A DNA stretch of 64,000 nt from Synechococcus sp. WH 5701 (GCF_000153045.1 NZ_CH724160.1:1-64000), one strand, 5' to 3'; positions 1 to 11,432 are shown, counted from the first letter of the stretch. A program made the numbers and translations. Notes: a model not told the origin generated them from the sequence alone.

Positions 1-959
1 TGCCTAGTTTCACACAGGGTATTCAGAGTTCGTATCGATTTGGTACCGCTCTCGCAGCCCGCACCGAAACGGTGGCTTTACCCCCCTGCTATAGCACTAG
101 ACGCTACGCCTCAACGTATTTCGGGGAGAACCAGCTAGCTCCGGGTTCGATTGGCATTTCACCCCTAACCACAGCTCATCCGCTGATTTTTCAACATCAG
201 TCGGTTCGGACCTCCACTTGGTATCACCCAAGCTTCATCCTGGCCATGGTTAGATCACCCGGGTTCGGGTCTATAAACACTGACGATCGCCCTATTCAGA
301 CTCGCTTTCGCTATGGCTCCACCATTCCCGGTTTAACCTGCCAGTGCCTATAAGTCGCCGGCTCATTCTTCAACAGGCACACGGTCACCCGATCAGTCGG
401 GCTCCCATTGCTTGTAAGCTCACGGTTTCATGTTCTATTTCACTCCCCTCCCGGGGTTCTTTTCACCTTTCCCTCGCGGTACTGTTGCGCTATCGGTCAC
501 ACAGGAGTACTTAGCCTTACGAGGTGGTCCTCGCAGATTCATACGGAATTTCACGTGCTCCGTACTACTCGGGATACAGCTAGGCCAGATTCGTTTTCGC
601 GTACGGGGCTTTCACCCTCTATGGCGCGCCTTTCAAACGCTTCCACTAACGTCACTGGTCCACGTTGCTGTCCCACAACCCCGATGGTCGGAACCATCGG
701 TTTAGGCTCTTCCCCGTTCGCTCGCCGCTACTTAGGGAGTCGTTTTTACTTTCCTTTCCTCCAGCTACTAAGATGTTTCAGTTCGCTGGGTTGGCTCGTG
801 CCAGCCTATGGATTCAGCTGGCCGTTCTAGGGGTTGCCCCATTCGGAAATTCCCGGATCAAAGCGTGTTTCCAGCTCCCCGAGACTTATCGCAGGTAACT
901 ACGTCCTTCATCGCCTCTGTGTGCCAAGGTATCCACCGTGAGCCCTTTGTAGCTTGACC
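1..959 (-). rRNA. rrl: 23S ribosomal RNA, 5' part (runs off left edge)
   Basis: The reverse complement of 930-959 reads as the typical 5' end of bacterial 23S rRNA (GGTCAAGCTACAAAGGGCTC...). The rest of the stretch matches the well-known domain I-II sequence of 23S, read on the minus strand. It is the last gene visible of an rrn operon whose 16S and spacer tRNAs lie to the right. The 3' two thirds of 23S, and any 5S, lie outside the window. The exact mature 5' end is uncertain by a few bases. Apparent reading frames inside it are not genes. Confidence 0.97.
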
Positions 960-1462
960 AATTTATCTCCACATCACCTTACTGCGGTTGTACGCAGATT
1001 CTCCTGCTTTCATCCTCAACGCCTGATCAACTGAATTTCTTCAATTGATCTCGCATTGACTCTAAAAACAAGATCAAACCCGATTCTTTCGGCAAGAACC
1101 AGGAGCAATGTGGAGTCTCGGCTCCTACTCTAGAATCGCTCCAAAAACAAACGTTGATCCCAGGAGCCAAAGCCACCAGAATCATCGACTGCTGATGAAG
1201 CATCCATGAGATGCTTTATTTACAGACTTACCTATGCAGTTGTCAAGGTTCTACTGAACACCGCAACCATCAGCCTTTCAGCTGATCTTGCTGGAGTCCA
1301 GCGTCTTTTCAATCAAGGCCTATGGCAGTACTTGACTCGCATCAAGATACTGATCAAACCTTAAAATGAAAGGAAGCTAGAGTCCTTTTCTCAGTACAAT
1401 CATCTAAAATCACCACCACAAGCTCTCTCCCTCTGCTTTCGCGATCCGGGCGGGTTGGTCAG
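960..1462 (-). other. 23S-proximal internal transcribed spacer
   Basis: This is about 500 bases of non-coding spacer between tRNA-Ala and 23S. It is much more AT-rich than the surrounding protein genes, as is usual for picocyanobacterial ITS regions. It should carry the processing stem for 23S and antitermination signals, but I could not delimit boxA or boxB confidently. No protein gene is supported. Confidence 0.85.
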
Positions 1463-1535
1463 TGGAGGTTAGCGGACTCGAACCGCTGACATCCTGCTTG
1501 CAAAGCAGGCGCTCTACCAACTGAGCTAAACCCCC
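1463..1535 (-). tRNA. tRNA-Ala (TGC)
   Basis: The reverse strand folds as a 73-nt tRNA. The acceptor stem GGGGGTT pairs with AACCTCC and discriminator A, with one G-T pair. The anticodon stem-loop CCTGC-TTTGCAA-GCAGG places TGC as anticodon. The T arm contains GGTTCGAGTCC. CCA is not encoded. It sits in the rRNA spacer next to tRNA-Ile, the usual bacterial arrangement. Confidence 0.97.
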
Positions 1536-1544
1536 AAACACGAA

Positions 1545-1618
<74 letters not shown>

Positions 1619-1813
1619 AGGGATACCCTTGCGGGGTGACCTAGACAAAGTTTAGGAACTGAAAAGACATCCACGACAGCTCAGAGGTCTCTCCATCGCT
1701 GGATTCACATCTGGCTTCGTCTCTGTCGGTTGAGGTACCGATTAACCATCGAGATGACAGGATCATGGCCTAGCAATAAATGAGCCAGACATCACGATCA
1801 GTTATTGTCTCCC
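1619..1813 (-). other. 16S to tRNA-Ile spacer
   Basis: This short transcribed spacer between 16S and tRNA-Ile contains no coding signal. It is presumably involved in the 16S 3' processing stem together with leader sequence right of 3300. Confidence 0.75.
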
Positions 1814-3297
<1,484 letters not shown>

Positions 3298-4042
3298 TTG
3301 TAGTCATCATTCCTATAAACTCTAATTCACATAACCTTGGCTTTCGCTAAAATCATGCCAACTATCATCGCAAATGATGTCGCCGTTACCCAATAACCTG
3401 ACTTGCGTCAATCATTAGTTAAGGCCTCCTTCTAGCCAGAAGGGTTCGAGAGTGCATCACACAACATGCCAACCTCAATCACAACAACCTTCACAGATAA
3501 CCTTTCGCGCTCATTCCTCATCAGAGTCTCCCCTGACAATCGAGTCTCGATCACTCATCCATGCGGTCGCCGCAACGTCTTTCAGCTGCTCGTGCAACGA
3601 CTTTCCAAATCACTCAGATCCGGTCGCACCGTCTCTCACCTGAACATTCATTGAAAAAATTACCCGTGAAAGTAACCTTCTCAAAATTCAGGCAAAATCC
3701 TGATGCTTTTTTCTTTTGACGGGACCTCACACCTTTGCTGCTATCTCGTCAGACTCCTAAGCTCGGCTCAAGCCATGCCTCCCTTGCAGGAGCTCATTGC
3801 TCATCACCTCGCTTTGGCTTCTGACACAGCAAAAGCGTCAGTTCCTAAACTTTTTAGTTGTCCAGGTGCGCCTCCCTCAGCCTCTCGGCCTCCGGTGGCT
3901 CGCGGTGGTCTCCCAACCGCTTTTGAAACTTACAACACCGTCGGCCGGCTCTCGCCTCCTCCTGGTTGTAAGCCCTGCAGCGCTCGCCTTCCGGCTCACG
4001 CGCAGTCCAAAAACATACCACAGCATCCCCCCGGGGATCCCC
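3298..4042 (-). other. rRNA leader and upstream region, no protein gene seen
   Basis: This is about 745 bases between 16S and the phosphatase gene. The part next to 16S (3300-3720) is AT-rich, whereas 3850-4040 returns to the GC-rich composition of the chromosome. No reading frame with recognisable protein content occurs on either strand. It should contain the rrn promoter(s), the leader half of the 16S processing stem, and the end of the upstream minus-strand transcript. Confidence 0.6.
3657..3684 (-). promoter_or_regulatory. candidate rrn promoter
   Basis: On the minus strand TTGAGA (3684-3679, 5 of 6 matches to the -35 consensus) is followed after 16 nt by TAATTT (3662-3657, a weak -10). 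It lies about 360 nt upstream of 16S, a plausible leader length. This is a by-eye match only; other AT-rich boxes in 3300-3720 could serve instead. Confidence 0.3.
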
Positions 4043-4849
4043 TCAACCCCGAAGGAGGGCCTCAGCCCAGGGCATGAAGCGGTCGAGGGCCTCAGGGCTG
4101 CTGGCGGCCAGCACCGGGAAATCAGTGCTGCCATGGTCATCGCCTGGGTTCAGCTGCTCGGGGCTGCGCACCAGCCAGCGCAGGGGGCACTGCAATTCAC
4201 TCAGCACCAGCCAGGCCGCGGCCAGATCCCAGATCTTGGGAGTGGCCTCCAGCGCCATCACCGTCTGGCCCATGGCCACGCTCACCAGGTTGAGGCTGGC
4301 CACTCCGAGCAACCGGATCTTGCCGGGGAAGCGCCGATCAGGCAGCTTCTGCAACACCCCGATCGAGCGACTGCAGAGCGAGGCACAACCGGCCGCCTGG
4401 GCCTCGTTGCCTGGAGGTTTCAAGGGTTTGCCATTGCGCCAGGCGCCCACCCCACGCACCGCGATGATCCGCTGGCGCAGGGGCGGAACATCCAGCACCG
4501 CCAGCACGGGGACACCGTCCTCGAAGCGGGCCAGAGAAATCGCCCAGTAGGGGATTCCGGCGGCGAAGTTGGTGGTGCCATCAAGGGGATCCACCACCCA
4601 GTAGGCGGAGGAAGAGGGCACGAGCTTGCTGCCCTCCTCGCTGAGGACCCCCTCGCCGGGATAAAGCCGATCCAACCCCTGCACCAGGGTTTCATCGCTC
4701 CAGCGGTCACAGGCGGTGATCAGGCTGCCGTCGGCCTTGGCTTCCGAGGCCATGTGGCCGAAATCCTTGCGTTGCCGCTCGGCCACGGCATCGATCAGAT
4801 CCGTGAGCCTGAGAGCCTCGGCTGGAATGGCGGTGAAGGTGGCGGTCAT
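4043..4849 (-). CDS. inositol monophosphatase family protein
   Basis: This 268-residue protein belongs to the Mg-dependent IMPase/FBPase superfamily, which removes phosphate from inositol phosphate, histidinol phosphate, PAP or related small molecules. The metal-site signature DPLDGTTNF is intact in the middle of the protein, and the C-terminal WDLAAAW matches the second metal motif WDxAAG, with A in place of the usual G. I chose the ATG at 4849 because it begins MTATFTAIPAEA directly before family similarity and overlaps the upstream stop as ATGA; the open frame extends further but overlaps the transporter. Substrate cannot be told from sequence. Confidence 0.85.
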   Translation of the reverse strand: MTATFTAIPAEALRLTDLIDAVAERQRKDFGHMASEAKADGSLITACDRWSDETLVQGLDRLYPGEGVLSEEGSKLVPSSSAYWVVDPLDGTTNFAAGIPYWAISLARFEDGVPVLAVLDVPPLRQRIIAVRGVGAWRNGKPLKPPGNEAQAAGCASLCSRSIGVLQKLPDRRFPGKIRLLGVASLNLVSVAMGQTVMALEATPKIWDLAAAWLVLSELQCPLRWLVRSPEQLNPGDDHGSTDFPVLAASSPEALDRFMPWAEALLRG

Positions 4850-6267
4850 CCGAGTTCGGTGGTCAGGACCTGGGTCAGCTGCCTGGAGGTGTCGTCGCGA
4901 AAGCGGTGGACATTGACGGCGACCAGCACCCGCAGCGCCGCCAGGGCGATCAGCGCGGCCGTCCCCAGCACCAGGGCATAGGGAAGAAAGGGACCCTGGC
5001 CCGGGATGATGGCACGACCAAGATCCAACAATCCGCCGCCCAGCAATTTGGCCGTGGCGCGGGAGAAGGCCTGCGCCAGGCCCCACACACCCACGAAGGT
5101 GCCAGCGGCTTCCGGCAAGGTGAGATCGAGCATCAGACACAGGGTGCTGTTGGTGCCGATGCCGGAGGCCAGCCCGAAGAGCAGCAGCACCGCCTGAAGC
5201 AGGGTGACCTCACCCACCAGACCGCAGAGGATCAGCAGCAGCATCGAGGCCAGGATCAGCTGACAACCAAGCCTGGCCGTGGCGTACTTCCCCAGCCTGG
5301 GCACGATCCACCAACCCGCCAGCACCAGGCCAAGCAAGGTGCCGACCCCCCAGAAAGCATTCAGCGAGGCGGTGGCGGCAATCGGCATGGCGAAAACGTC
5401 GGCGCCATAGCTCTCCAGGATCGGATCCTGGATGAACAGGGCCAGAGTGAAGAGCACAAGGAATAGGAAGAAGACCGCCACCTGCCGGCTGGAGGTGATC
5501 AGACGCCAGGCCTGAGAAACAGTGATCGCATCGTCGCGGGCTGGGCTTTCAGATCCGCCGACAGTTCTGGTGGTTGCCGGCACGGCGGGCTCGACGCCCC
5601 AGGTGGCCAGCAGGGTGAGACCCATCACCGCCAGAGCAGCCCGCACCATGAACCGGGAGAGCACAGCCTCCAGCACCAGCGGGTCGGTGACCCCATCGAG
5701 CCCCTTGAGGCTGCTGGAGATCACCACCGCCCCCACCACGATCCCCACCGTGAGCATGCACCAGATGATCCCCACCGCCCGGGGCCTCTCCCGCTCCTGG
5801 GTGCGGTCGATCACCAGGGCCAGGTAGGGGGTGGTGGCCATCGAAACCGCCAGCCCATAGGCGGCGAAGAGCGCACACATCAGCACCGTGCCCAGGGTGA
5901 TGGCGGCACCATCCCCCAGCTCCCGGGCGGTGGCGAGCCGGAAGATCACCGGCACCACCAGCACCGCCAGCCCGCAGAAGAACGCGGCGCCCAGCCAGAT
6001 GTAGGGGGTGCGGTGGCGACCAACCAGGGGCCGGGCATCGGAGAGCTGACCGAAGAGAATCCTCGAGGGGGCCACAAATTGCTCGAAGGCCAGGGCTCCA
6101 CCCACCAGCAGACCGGGAAAGCCCAGTTCACTGATCATCACCCGGTTGAGCATGCCGGCGAAGATCACCGCCAGAAAACCGAGGCTCCCCTGGAAAAGCC
6201 CCAACCGCACGGTGCTGGCGATCGAGAGGCTGGGCGGCGAGCTGGAGAGGGACATGGTGGAGCTCAA
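4846..6267 (-). CDS. PucC-type (BCD family) MFS transporter
   Basis: A 473-residue membrane protein with about 12 hydrophobic segments. It resembles the PucC/LhaA (bacteriochlorophyll delivery) branch of the major facilitator superfamily common in cyanobacteria. Supporting features are the N-terminal segment GFLAVIFAGMLNRVMISELG and a loop with GRHRTPYIWLG, a PucC-like motif. In cyanobacteria these proteins are thought to carry or handle (bacterio)chlorophyll-like pigments, but the substrate is unproven. It is translated ahead of the IMPase-like gene with a 4-nt overlap. Confidence 0.8.
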   Translation of the reverse strand: MSSTMSLSSSPPSLSIASTVRLGLFQGSLGFLAVIFAGMLNRVMISELGFPGLLVGGALAFEQFVAPSRILFGQLSDARPLVGRHRTPYIWLGAAFFCGLAVLVVPVIFRLATARELGDGAAITLGTVLMCALFAAYGLAVSMATTPYLALVIDRTQERERPRAVGIIWCMLTVGIVVGAVVISSSLKGLDGVTDPLVLEAVLSRFMVRAALAVMGLTLLATWGVEPAVPATTRTVGGSESPARDDAITVSQAWRLITSSRQVAVFFLFLVLFTLALFIQDPILESYGADVFAMPIAATASLNAFWGVGTLLGLVLAGWWIVPRLGKYATARLGCQLILASMLLLILCGLVGEVTLLQAVLLLFGLASGIGTNSTLCLMLDLTLPEAAGTFVGVWGLAQAFSRATAKLLGGGLLDLGRAIIPGQGPFLPYALVLGTAALIALAALRVLVAVNVHRFRDDTSRQLTQVLTTELG

Positions 6268-6321
6268 GATTCAGGCAACGAAGCCTTCCGTGTCCCTTGG
6301 TGATCTCCCACCGGGCGCTGT

Positions 6322-8115
6322 CTAGGGGGAGAGAGGACTGCGCCCGTCTGGCGCACGCACCTCAGACTGACAGGCCGGCAACAACGGTTGGGGCTCGATC
6401 GGAATCTGGGTGGTGGGATCGCTGGCCGGCTTGCTCGAGGGGAGGGAGGGCGGCTGACAGAAGGCGACCTGATCCAGCCCCGTGCGGCGCCTCAGTTCCG
6501 CCAGACGGCGGTTGTAGTCGGTGACGGCGCGGGCATAGCTCACCTCCGCCTGGGTGAGGTCCCGCTGGCTGTCGACCACCTCCCGCTGGGTGGTGACGCC
6601 GGCCTGAAAGCGCAACCGGGCCAGGCGCAGCGCTTCGCGCGAGGAGATCACCGCCCGGGAGGTGGTGGTGATGTCGCGGTTGTTCTGGAGCAGCTGATAG
6701 AAACTGGTTTCCACCTCCAGCCGGATCTGGTCACGGCGGTCGGCGAAGTTGAAGCGCTGCTCCTCGGCTGCCTGCTTCTGCTGGCGGAACTGGGCAGCGG
6801 CCCGGCCTCCGTCGAACAGATTCCAGCGCAGGTTCAAGCCAACAGAATTGTCCGCCCCATAGGTGTAGCTGCCCATGTTGATCGGCTGAGTGTTCGGAAC
6901 CCCCGTCTGGCCGTAGCTGCGGTCCCAGCCGAAGTTATTGACGATGCTCAGGAAGGGCTGAACGGCGCCGATCGCCGCATTGGCATTGCTGTTGGCGATG
7001 GAGATCTGCAGGATGACCTGATCGAGCTCCTCACGGAAGGCATAGGCCGCCACGATGCTTTCCTGCAGCGAAGGCATCCAGCTGCCCACCACCCGTGCCG
7101 GTTCCTTGGCCGTCGGGGTGACGTTCTGAGGCAGATCCAGCAGGGAGGCCAGGCTGCGACGCGCCACCGACTGCTCGGCCAGGGAGTTGGTGAGCAGCTG
7201 CTGATCGCGGGCCAGCTGAGTTTCGGCCTGGAGCACCTCAAGCTTGGTGGACACCCCAGCCTGAAAGCGCGCCCGGGCATCCTTGAGGCTCACCAGCGAC
7301 GCCCGCACCGATTCCTGACCGATGCGCACCCCCTCATCAGTGAGCTGGAGCGTGAAATAGGTCTGGGCCGCCTGCAGGCGCAGGTCGCGAAGGGCGATCA
7401 GATATTGGTTCTGGGCCTGCTCGAACTGGTCACGGGCTGCTGAGATCTGGGGAACCCGCTGGGGGTTGATCAGGTCCCAGTTGATGCCGATGTTCATCGT
7501 GGCCCCGAGGGTCTGCCCCTTGGTGCGCGACTCAGGGGTGGCAAAAGGACCGGTGGCGTTGGCGTCGTAGCGAAATCGGTAGCTGTTGGTGAGGGCCGGA
7601 AAAGCGCTCCCGGTGGAGAGATTGATGTTGGGATACCAGGCGGAGATCTGAGCGCGCAGGTTGGATTTGGCCTGATCCACCTGCGAGGCCACCGCCTTGA
7701 GGTTGGGGTTGTTGGTCTCAGCCAGGGTCTCCACCTCCCGTAGGCCCAGGGGCCGCAGTTGCTGGATCTTGACCTGGGCCGGCCTGGTGGGCAGCGCCAG
7801 GGAGGGCGGCGAGGCGAGCGGCTGGAGATCAGGCTCGAGCTGGGTGGCCGCCGGTGCCAGAACGGTGGGATCCGATTTGGGCCGGTTTCCTTTGACCTCC
7901 GGAGCCAGGGGAATTGGCACGGGGGCCGCTGAGGGGACCGGGGCAGACTCCGCGGTGGCTGCCGCTGGGGCTGTGTCCTGGGCCAGGCTCAGCCCCTGAA
8001 GGCCAGGGACAAGCGCCATCCCCGCGAGGGCTGCCGAGGCAAGGAAGGAGCGACGCACACCAGAACCCGTGGTTACGGCTGAGCTTAAAGAGCCGGGGCC
8101 TGACTGCCGAGACAT
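6322..8115 (-). CDS. TolC family outer membrane efflux protein
   Basis: A 597-residue protein with a signal-peptide-like N-terminus (RRSFLASAALAGMALVPG), a Pro/Ala-rich linker to about residue 100, then two repeated TolC-type helical/beta halves. Motifs such as EVLQAETQLARDQQLL and TQREVVDSQRDLTQAEVSYA mark the outer-membrane efflux protein family. It would form a trimeric channel for multidrug export or type I secretion; no inner-membrane partner is adjacent. The ATG at 8115 overlaps the end of the upstream radical SAM gene by 31 nt, so a slightly later start is possible. Confidence 0.88.
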   Translation of the reverse strand: MSRQSGPGSLSSAVTTGSGVRRSFLASAALAGMALVPGLQGLSLAQDTAPAAATAESAPVPSAAPVPIPLAPEVKGNRPKSDPTVLAPAATQLEPDLQPLASPPSLALPTRPAQVKIQQLRPLGLREVETLAETNNPNLKAVASQVDQAKSNLRAQISAWYPNINLSTGSAFPALTNSYRFRYDANATGPFATPESRTKGQTLGATMNIGINWDLINPQRVPQISAARDQFEQAQNQYLIALRDLRLQAAQTYFTLQLTDEGVRIGQESVRASLVSLKDARARFQAGVSTKLEVLQAETQLARDQQLLTNSLAEQSVARRSLASLLDLPQNVTPTAKEPARVVGSWMPSLQESIVAAYAFREELDQVILQISIANSNANAAIGAVQPFLSIVNNFGWDRSYGQTGVPNTQPINMGSYTYGADNSVGLNLRWNLFDGGRAAAQFRQQKQAAEEQRFNFADRRDQIRLEVETSFYQLLQNNRDITTTSRAVISSREALRLARLRFQAGVTTQREVVDSQRDLTQAEVSYARAVTDYNRRLAELRRRTGLDQVAFCQPPSLPSSKPASDPTTQIPIEPQPLLPACQSEVRAPDGRSPLSP

Positions 8116-9473
8116 GCGGCCACGAAATCATCCGCCCCCTGCACCAGACGGATCGGCGCTGACAACCGTTGCTGGAGATCCTCGAGGCTGAGGTCGTCGA
8201 GGAAGACGGGCTCCCCCTGACGCAACATCACCGAGGGGAGCAACAGCTCATCGCCCAGCTCCTGGCCCGCCAGGCCCGCCAGCAGATCGGAGCCCGTGAG
8301 CAGGCCGGTGACCACCTGCTCCTGCCCCCAGTAGGGACTGGGCAATCCATGGAGCCGCAGCGACAGCCCTTCAACGCCATTGAGGCGGTCGACCACGGGC
8401 TCCAGCGCCTCGGCCACCAATCCCCCGACGACCCAGCTCAGGTTCCGGGGCTGGGGCAGGCGGCGGGGCAGGCGGCTGGTGGCCTGATCGAGTGCCTCGA
8501 GGAAAGCGCGGATGCTGCCGACTCCATTCTCCTGCTGGGGCAGATCCTCATAGCTGGCGCGCTCCGGTAGGGGAAGGCCCGCCATGAGATACCACTCGTC
8601 TGAGAGCCAGGCGAAGCGGCTGCCAAGGGCCGCAAGGAAGCGGGTCTGGAGGGGCTCCACCTGCTCGATCACCCGCCGGGCGCAGGCACGGTCGACCGGC
8701 ACCAGACCATCCCCCGGAGGACGGAAGCGAGTCAGGCCCACGGGCACCACGGCGGCGGAGAGCACGGCCGGCCAGTCGCCGGCCCCGAAACGGGCCAGAT
8801 CCAGCAACGTGCGTTCCAGGGCAAGTCCATCGTTCACCCCCGGACAGACCACCACCTGGGCATGGATCTGCAGCCGCCGCTCGGCGAACCAGCCCAGCTG
8901 GTCCAGCAACAGACCGGCCCTTGGGTTCACCAGCAGCCGGCTTCGCAACTCTGGGTCAGTGGCATGCACGGAGACGAACAGGGGCGAGAGCCGTTGCAGC
9001 TCGATCCGCTGCCAGTCCGCGGCGGTGAGGTTGGTGAGGGTGAGGTAGGAGCCGTAAAGAAAGCTCAGGCGGTAGTCGTCATCTTTCACATAAAGGCTCT
9101 GGCGCCGGCCGAGGGGCTGCTGATCGATGAAGCAGAAGGCGCAGTGGTTGTTGCACTGGCGCAGGCCATCGAAGAGGGCCTCGGTGAAGACGAGGCCGAG
9201 GCCGTCGTCTGGATCCTTCTCCAGCTCGACCTGATGGCGGGTGCCCTCGGGGTCCTCCACCTCCAGACTCAGCTCCTCCTCCCCCACCAGCACCTGGAGA
9301 TCGATCAGGTCCCGGGGCCGCACACCGTTGACACTGATCAGCCGGTCTCCCGGCTGGAAACCGAGTTCCTCCCCGATCGATCCGGTCTCCACCGTCGCCA
9401 CGACGGCTGGCTGGGGCTGGCGGGCTGAATCCACAGGGGCCAGGGGCAGACCTGTGGAGGGTTCGTTCCACAC
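8085..9473 (-). CDS. PDZ-domain radical SAM protein (TIGR03279/DUF512 type)
   Basis: A 462-residue protein with an N-terminal PDZ-like domain (GSIGEELGFQPGDRLISVNG, about residues 31-50), then a radical SAM centre with CNNHCAFC as the CX3CX2C iron-sulfur ligand, and a C-terminal DUF512 region. It belongs to a family nearly universal in cyanobacteria whose reaction is unknown. The start is a GTG at 9473; earlier starts are excluded by the uppP region. The 31-nt overlap with tolC suggests co-transcription, though there is no evident functional link. Confidence 0.85.
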   Translation of the reverse strand: MWNEPSTGLPLAPVDSARQPQPAVVATVETGSIGEELGFQPGDRLISVNGVRPRDLIDLQVLVGEEELSLEVEDPEGTRHQVELEKDPDDGLGLVFTEALFDGLRQCNNHCAFCFIDQQPLGRRQSLYVKDDDYRLSFLYGSYLTLTNLTAADWQRIELQRLSPLFVSVHATDPELRSRLLVNPRAGLLLDQLGWFAERRLQIHAQVVVCPGVNDGLALERTLLDLARFGAGDWPAVLSAAVVPVGLTRFRPPGDGLVPVDRACARRVIEQVEPLQTRFLAALGSRFAWLSDEWYLMAGLPLPERASYEDLPQQENGVGSIRAFLEALDQATSRLPRRLPQPRNLSWVVGGLVAEALEPVVDRLNGVEGLSLRLHGLPSPYWGQEQVVTGLLTGSDLLAGLAGQELGDELLLPSVMLRQGEPVFLDDLSLEDLQQRLSAPIRLVQGADDFVAACLGSQAPAL

Positions 9474-9518
9474 GGGAGGGACTCGATTCAGAGAGTTTCA
9501 GTGTGGGCGGCTGGGGCT

Positions 9519-10391
9519 TCAGCTGGCGGCTGGCCCCATCCGCCAGACCCAGAGCAGCAGCAGCAGGCCGAAGGCCAGCCGGTAGATCACGAAGATCCAG
9601 GTGCTGTGAGTCTGCAGGAAGCGCAGCAGCCAGGCGATCGCCAGCCAGGACACCACGGCGGCCGAGGCAATGCCGATGAGCAGGGGGATCGGGCCCAGGC
9701 TGGCGCCGTTGGCGAAGGCCGACTTCAGCTCCACCAGTCCGGCCAGGGTGATCGCCGGGATCCCGAGCAGGAAGGAAAAACGGGCCGCCGCTGCCCGCTG
9801 CCAGCCATCGAAGAGCGAAGCGGTGAGGGTGCTGCCGGAGCGCGACACTCCTGGGATCACAGCCAGGGCCTGGGCGATGCCCACGAGCAGGCCGTCGATG
9901 GGGCGCACCTGGGGCAGATCCCGCTGGCGGCGACCGACCCGCTCGGCCAGGGCCAGCAGCAGGGCCATCACGATCGAGACCAGGGCGATCGAGGTGATGC
10001 CGCGCAGCGGTGAACTCTCATAGGCGGGCCAGAGGGTCTTGATGGCCAGGCCCGCCAGCACGATCGGCAGGGTGCCGATGGCCATGGCCGCACCCAGCCG
10101 AGCTGAGGGATCCCCCCACTGCCCATGACGGAAGGCACGGCTGACGCCCGCCAGCACTTCCGCCAGGTCGTGGCGGAAGTAAACGAGTACTGCCGCGATG
10201 CTGCCCAGCTGGATCACGGCCGTGACGGCGACCCCCGGATCGCCCCAGCCGAGCAGCACCGGCACCACCTTGAGATGAGCAGTGCTGCTGATCGGTAGGA
10301 ATTCAGTGAGGCCCTGCACGATGCCGAGCACCAGGGCATGCCAGCAGGCTTCGAGAAAGCCTGGAGCCGGGGCTGAAAGGGCAGAGCCCAT
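9519..10391 (-). CDS. uppP: undecaprenyl-diphosphate phosphatase
   Basis: A 290-residue polytopic protein with both BacA/UppP signatures: GIVQGLTEFLPISSTAHL near the N-terminus and GVSRSGSTLTASL in the middle. It recycles undecaprenyl pyrophosphate to the monophosphate carrier used for peptidoglycan and other envelope polymers. The ATG at 10391 gives a normal N-terminus. It is the first gene of the minus-strand run and is divergent from the DUF3120 gene, with 32 nt between starts. Confidence 0.95.
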   Translation of the reverse strand: MGSALSAPAPGFLEACWHALVLGIVQGLTEFLPISSTAHLKVVPVLLGWGDPGVAVTAVIQLGSIAAVLVYFRHDLAEVLAGVSRAFRHGQWGDPSARLGAAMAIGTLPIVLAGLAIKTLWPAYESSPLRGITSIALVSIVMALLLALAERVGRRQRDLPQVRPIDGLLVGIAQALAVIPGVSRSGSTLTASLFDGWQRAAAARFSFLLGIPAITLAGLVELKSAFANGASLGPIPLLIGIASAAVVSWLAIAWLLRFLQTHSTWIFVIYRLAFGLLLLLWVWRMGPAAS

Positions 10392-10423
10392 GCGCGGAGT
10401 GGCACGGCGGAGCCAGTGACCTT

Positions 10424-11257
10424 ATGTCCGCGCGGAGCGCAGCCCCACCTCCGGCGTCCCTTAAGGTTGCATACCTTTCTTCACAGAACCAGGTGATCGG
10501 GGCCGCCACCACTCCTCCCACGTCCGCCCTGGTCCCCGAGACCCTCGTCCTTCCCTGGCCCCAGTCCAGCGCGGCACGCCAGCCACCCCTGGCAGGGTCT
10601 CGATCTCCTGCAGCGGCGTTGCCGGTGATGGCCGCCGCACTGGTGGTGGTGCCGGTGTTTCTTCAGGCCCCCTGGGTCCGTCTGCACCCCAGCAGCGCCA
10701 CGCTGTTCACGGCTGTGATTCTGACCATCGGGCTGCTGCTGGAGTTGCGGGGCCCTGAGCGCTGGCGTGGTTTCGGGCCGCTGCTGGTCGGCTTCAGCGG
10801 CAGCTGGCTGGCCGGTTGTCTCTTCTGGGGTTGGTGCCGACTGCATCCGCTCTGGCATCTGCCGATCGAAGCCTTCGCGCTGCCACTGGCCCTGGCCGGC
10901 CTGAGCGGACGCTGGCGCAGCGCAGGCCTCTTCTATCTGGCTTCACTCCTGGGCACCGCCTGCACCGATGGGGCCATGGCCCTCACGGGGGTCATGCCGC
11001 TCTGGCCGCAGGTGTTGAGCGCCCCGGTCCTTGAGGCCCCCGCCCTGCTGCATCGGGCCGCCCTTCAGGTGCTGCAGCCGGCGCCGCTTGCGCTGATTCT
11101 GGCGATGGCGGTGGCTCTGACGCTGCTGGCGCACCGCTGCCGTCGCTCGGGTCCCGGCGGGCGGCTGGCCGCGGCCACCCTGGTCACCACCCTGGTGGTG
11201 GACGGTCTGTTCCTGATCGCCGCCCTGCTCAGCCCCCAGCTCAGTGGACTCGTCTGA
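10424..11257 (+). CDS. DUF3120 membrane protein
   Basis: A 277-residue frame whose conserved portion starts around residue 69 (MAAALVVVPVFLQAPWVRLH) and has 6-7 hydrophobic segments, matching the cyanobacterial DUF3120 family of unknown function. The first about 65 residues are Pro/Ala/Ser-rich and not obviously conserved, so the real start could be as late as 10628. It precedes psbU, but a 175-nt gap with its own hairpin separates them. Confidence 0.75.
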   Translation: MSARSAAPPPASLKVAYLSSQNQVIGAATTPPTSALVPETLVLPWPQSSAARQPPLAGSRSPAAALPVMAAALVVVPVFLQAPWVRLHPSSATLFTAVILTIGLLLELRGPERWRGFGPLLVGFSGSWLAGCLFWGWCRLHPLWHLPIEAFALPLALAGLSGRWRSAGLFYLASLLGTACTDGAMALTGVMPLWPQVLSAPVLEAPALLHRAALQVLQPAPLALILAMAVALTLLAHRCRRSGPGGRLAAATLVTTLVVDGLFLIAALLSPQLSGLV

Positions 11258-11361
11258 AGGCGAGCGGAGCGGGGCTGCGGGGTGGGAATTGAAGAACTGC
11301 AAAAGCCTTGGCGCTGTGGGGATTGATCCGCCAACTGGCCTGTAGCGTTGCCCTGACCCTG

Positions 11362-11378
11362 CTCGGAAACCTTCCGAG
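11362..11378 (+). promoter_or_regulatory. short perfect hairpin upstream of psbU
   Basis: CTCGGAA (11362-11368), loop ACC, TTCCGAG (11372-11378) forms a 7-bp perfect stem-loop 55 nt before the psbU start. There is no T run, so it is not a terminator. It could be an mRNA leader stabiliser or an operator. Confidence 0.35.
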
Positions 11379-11432
11379 TCAAGGCTTGCATCCAACGGCG
11401 ATCCTCACCGATCCACACCACGGAGAACTTCG

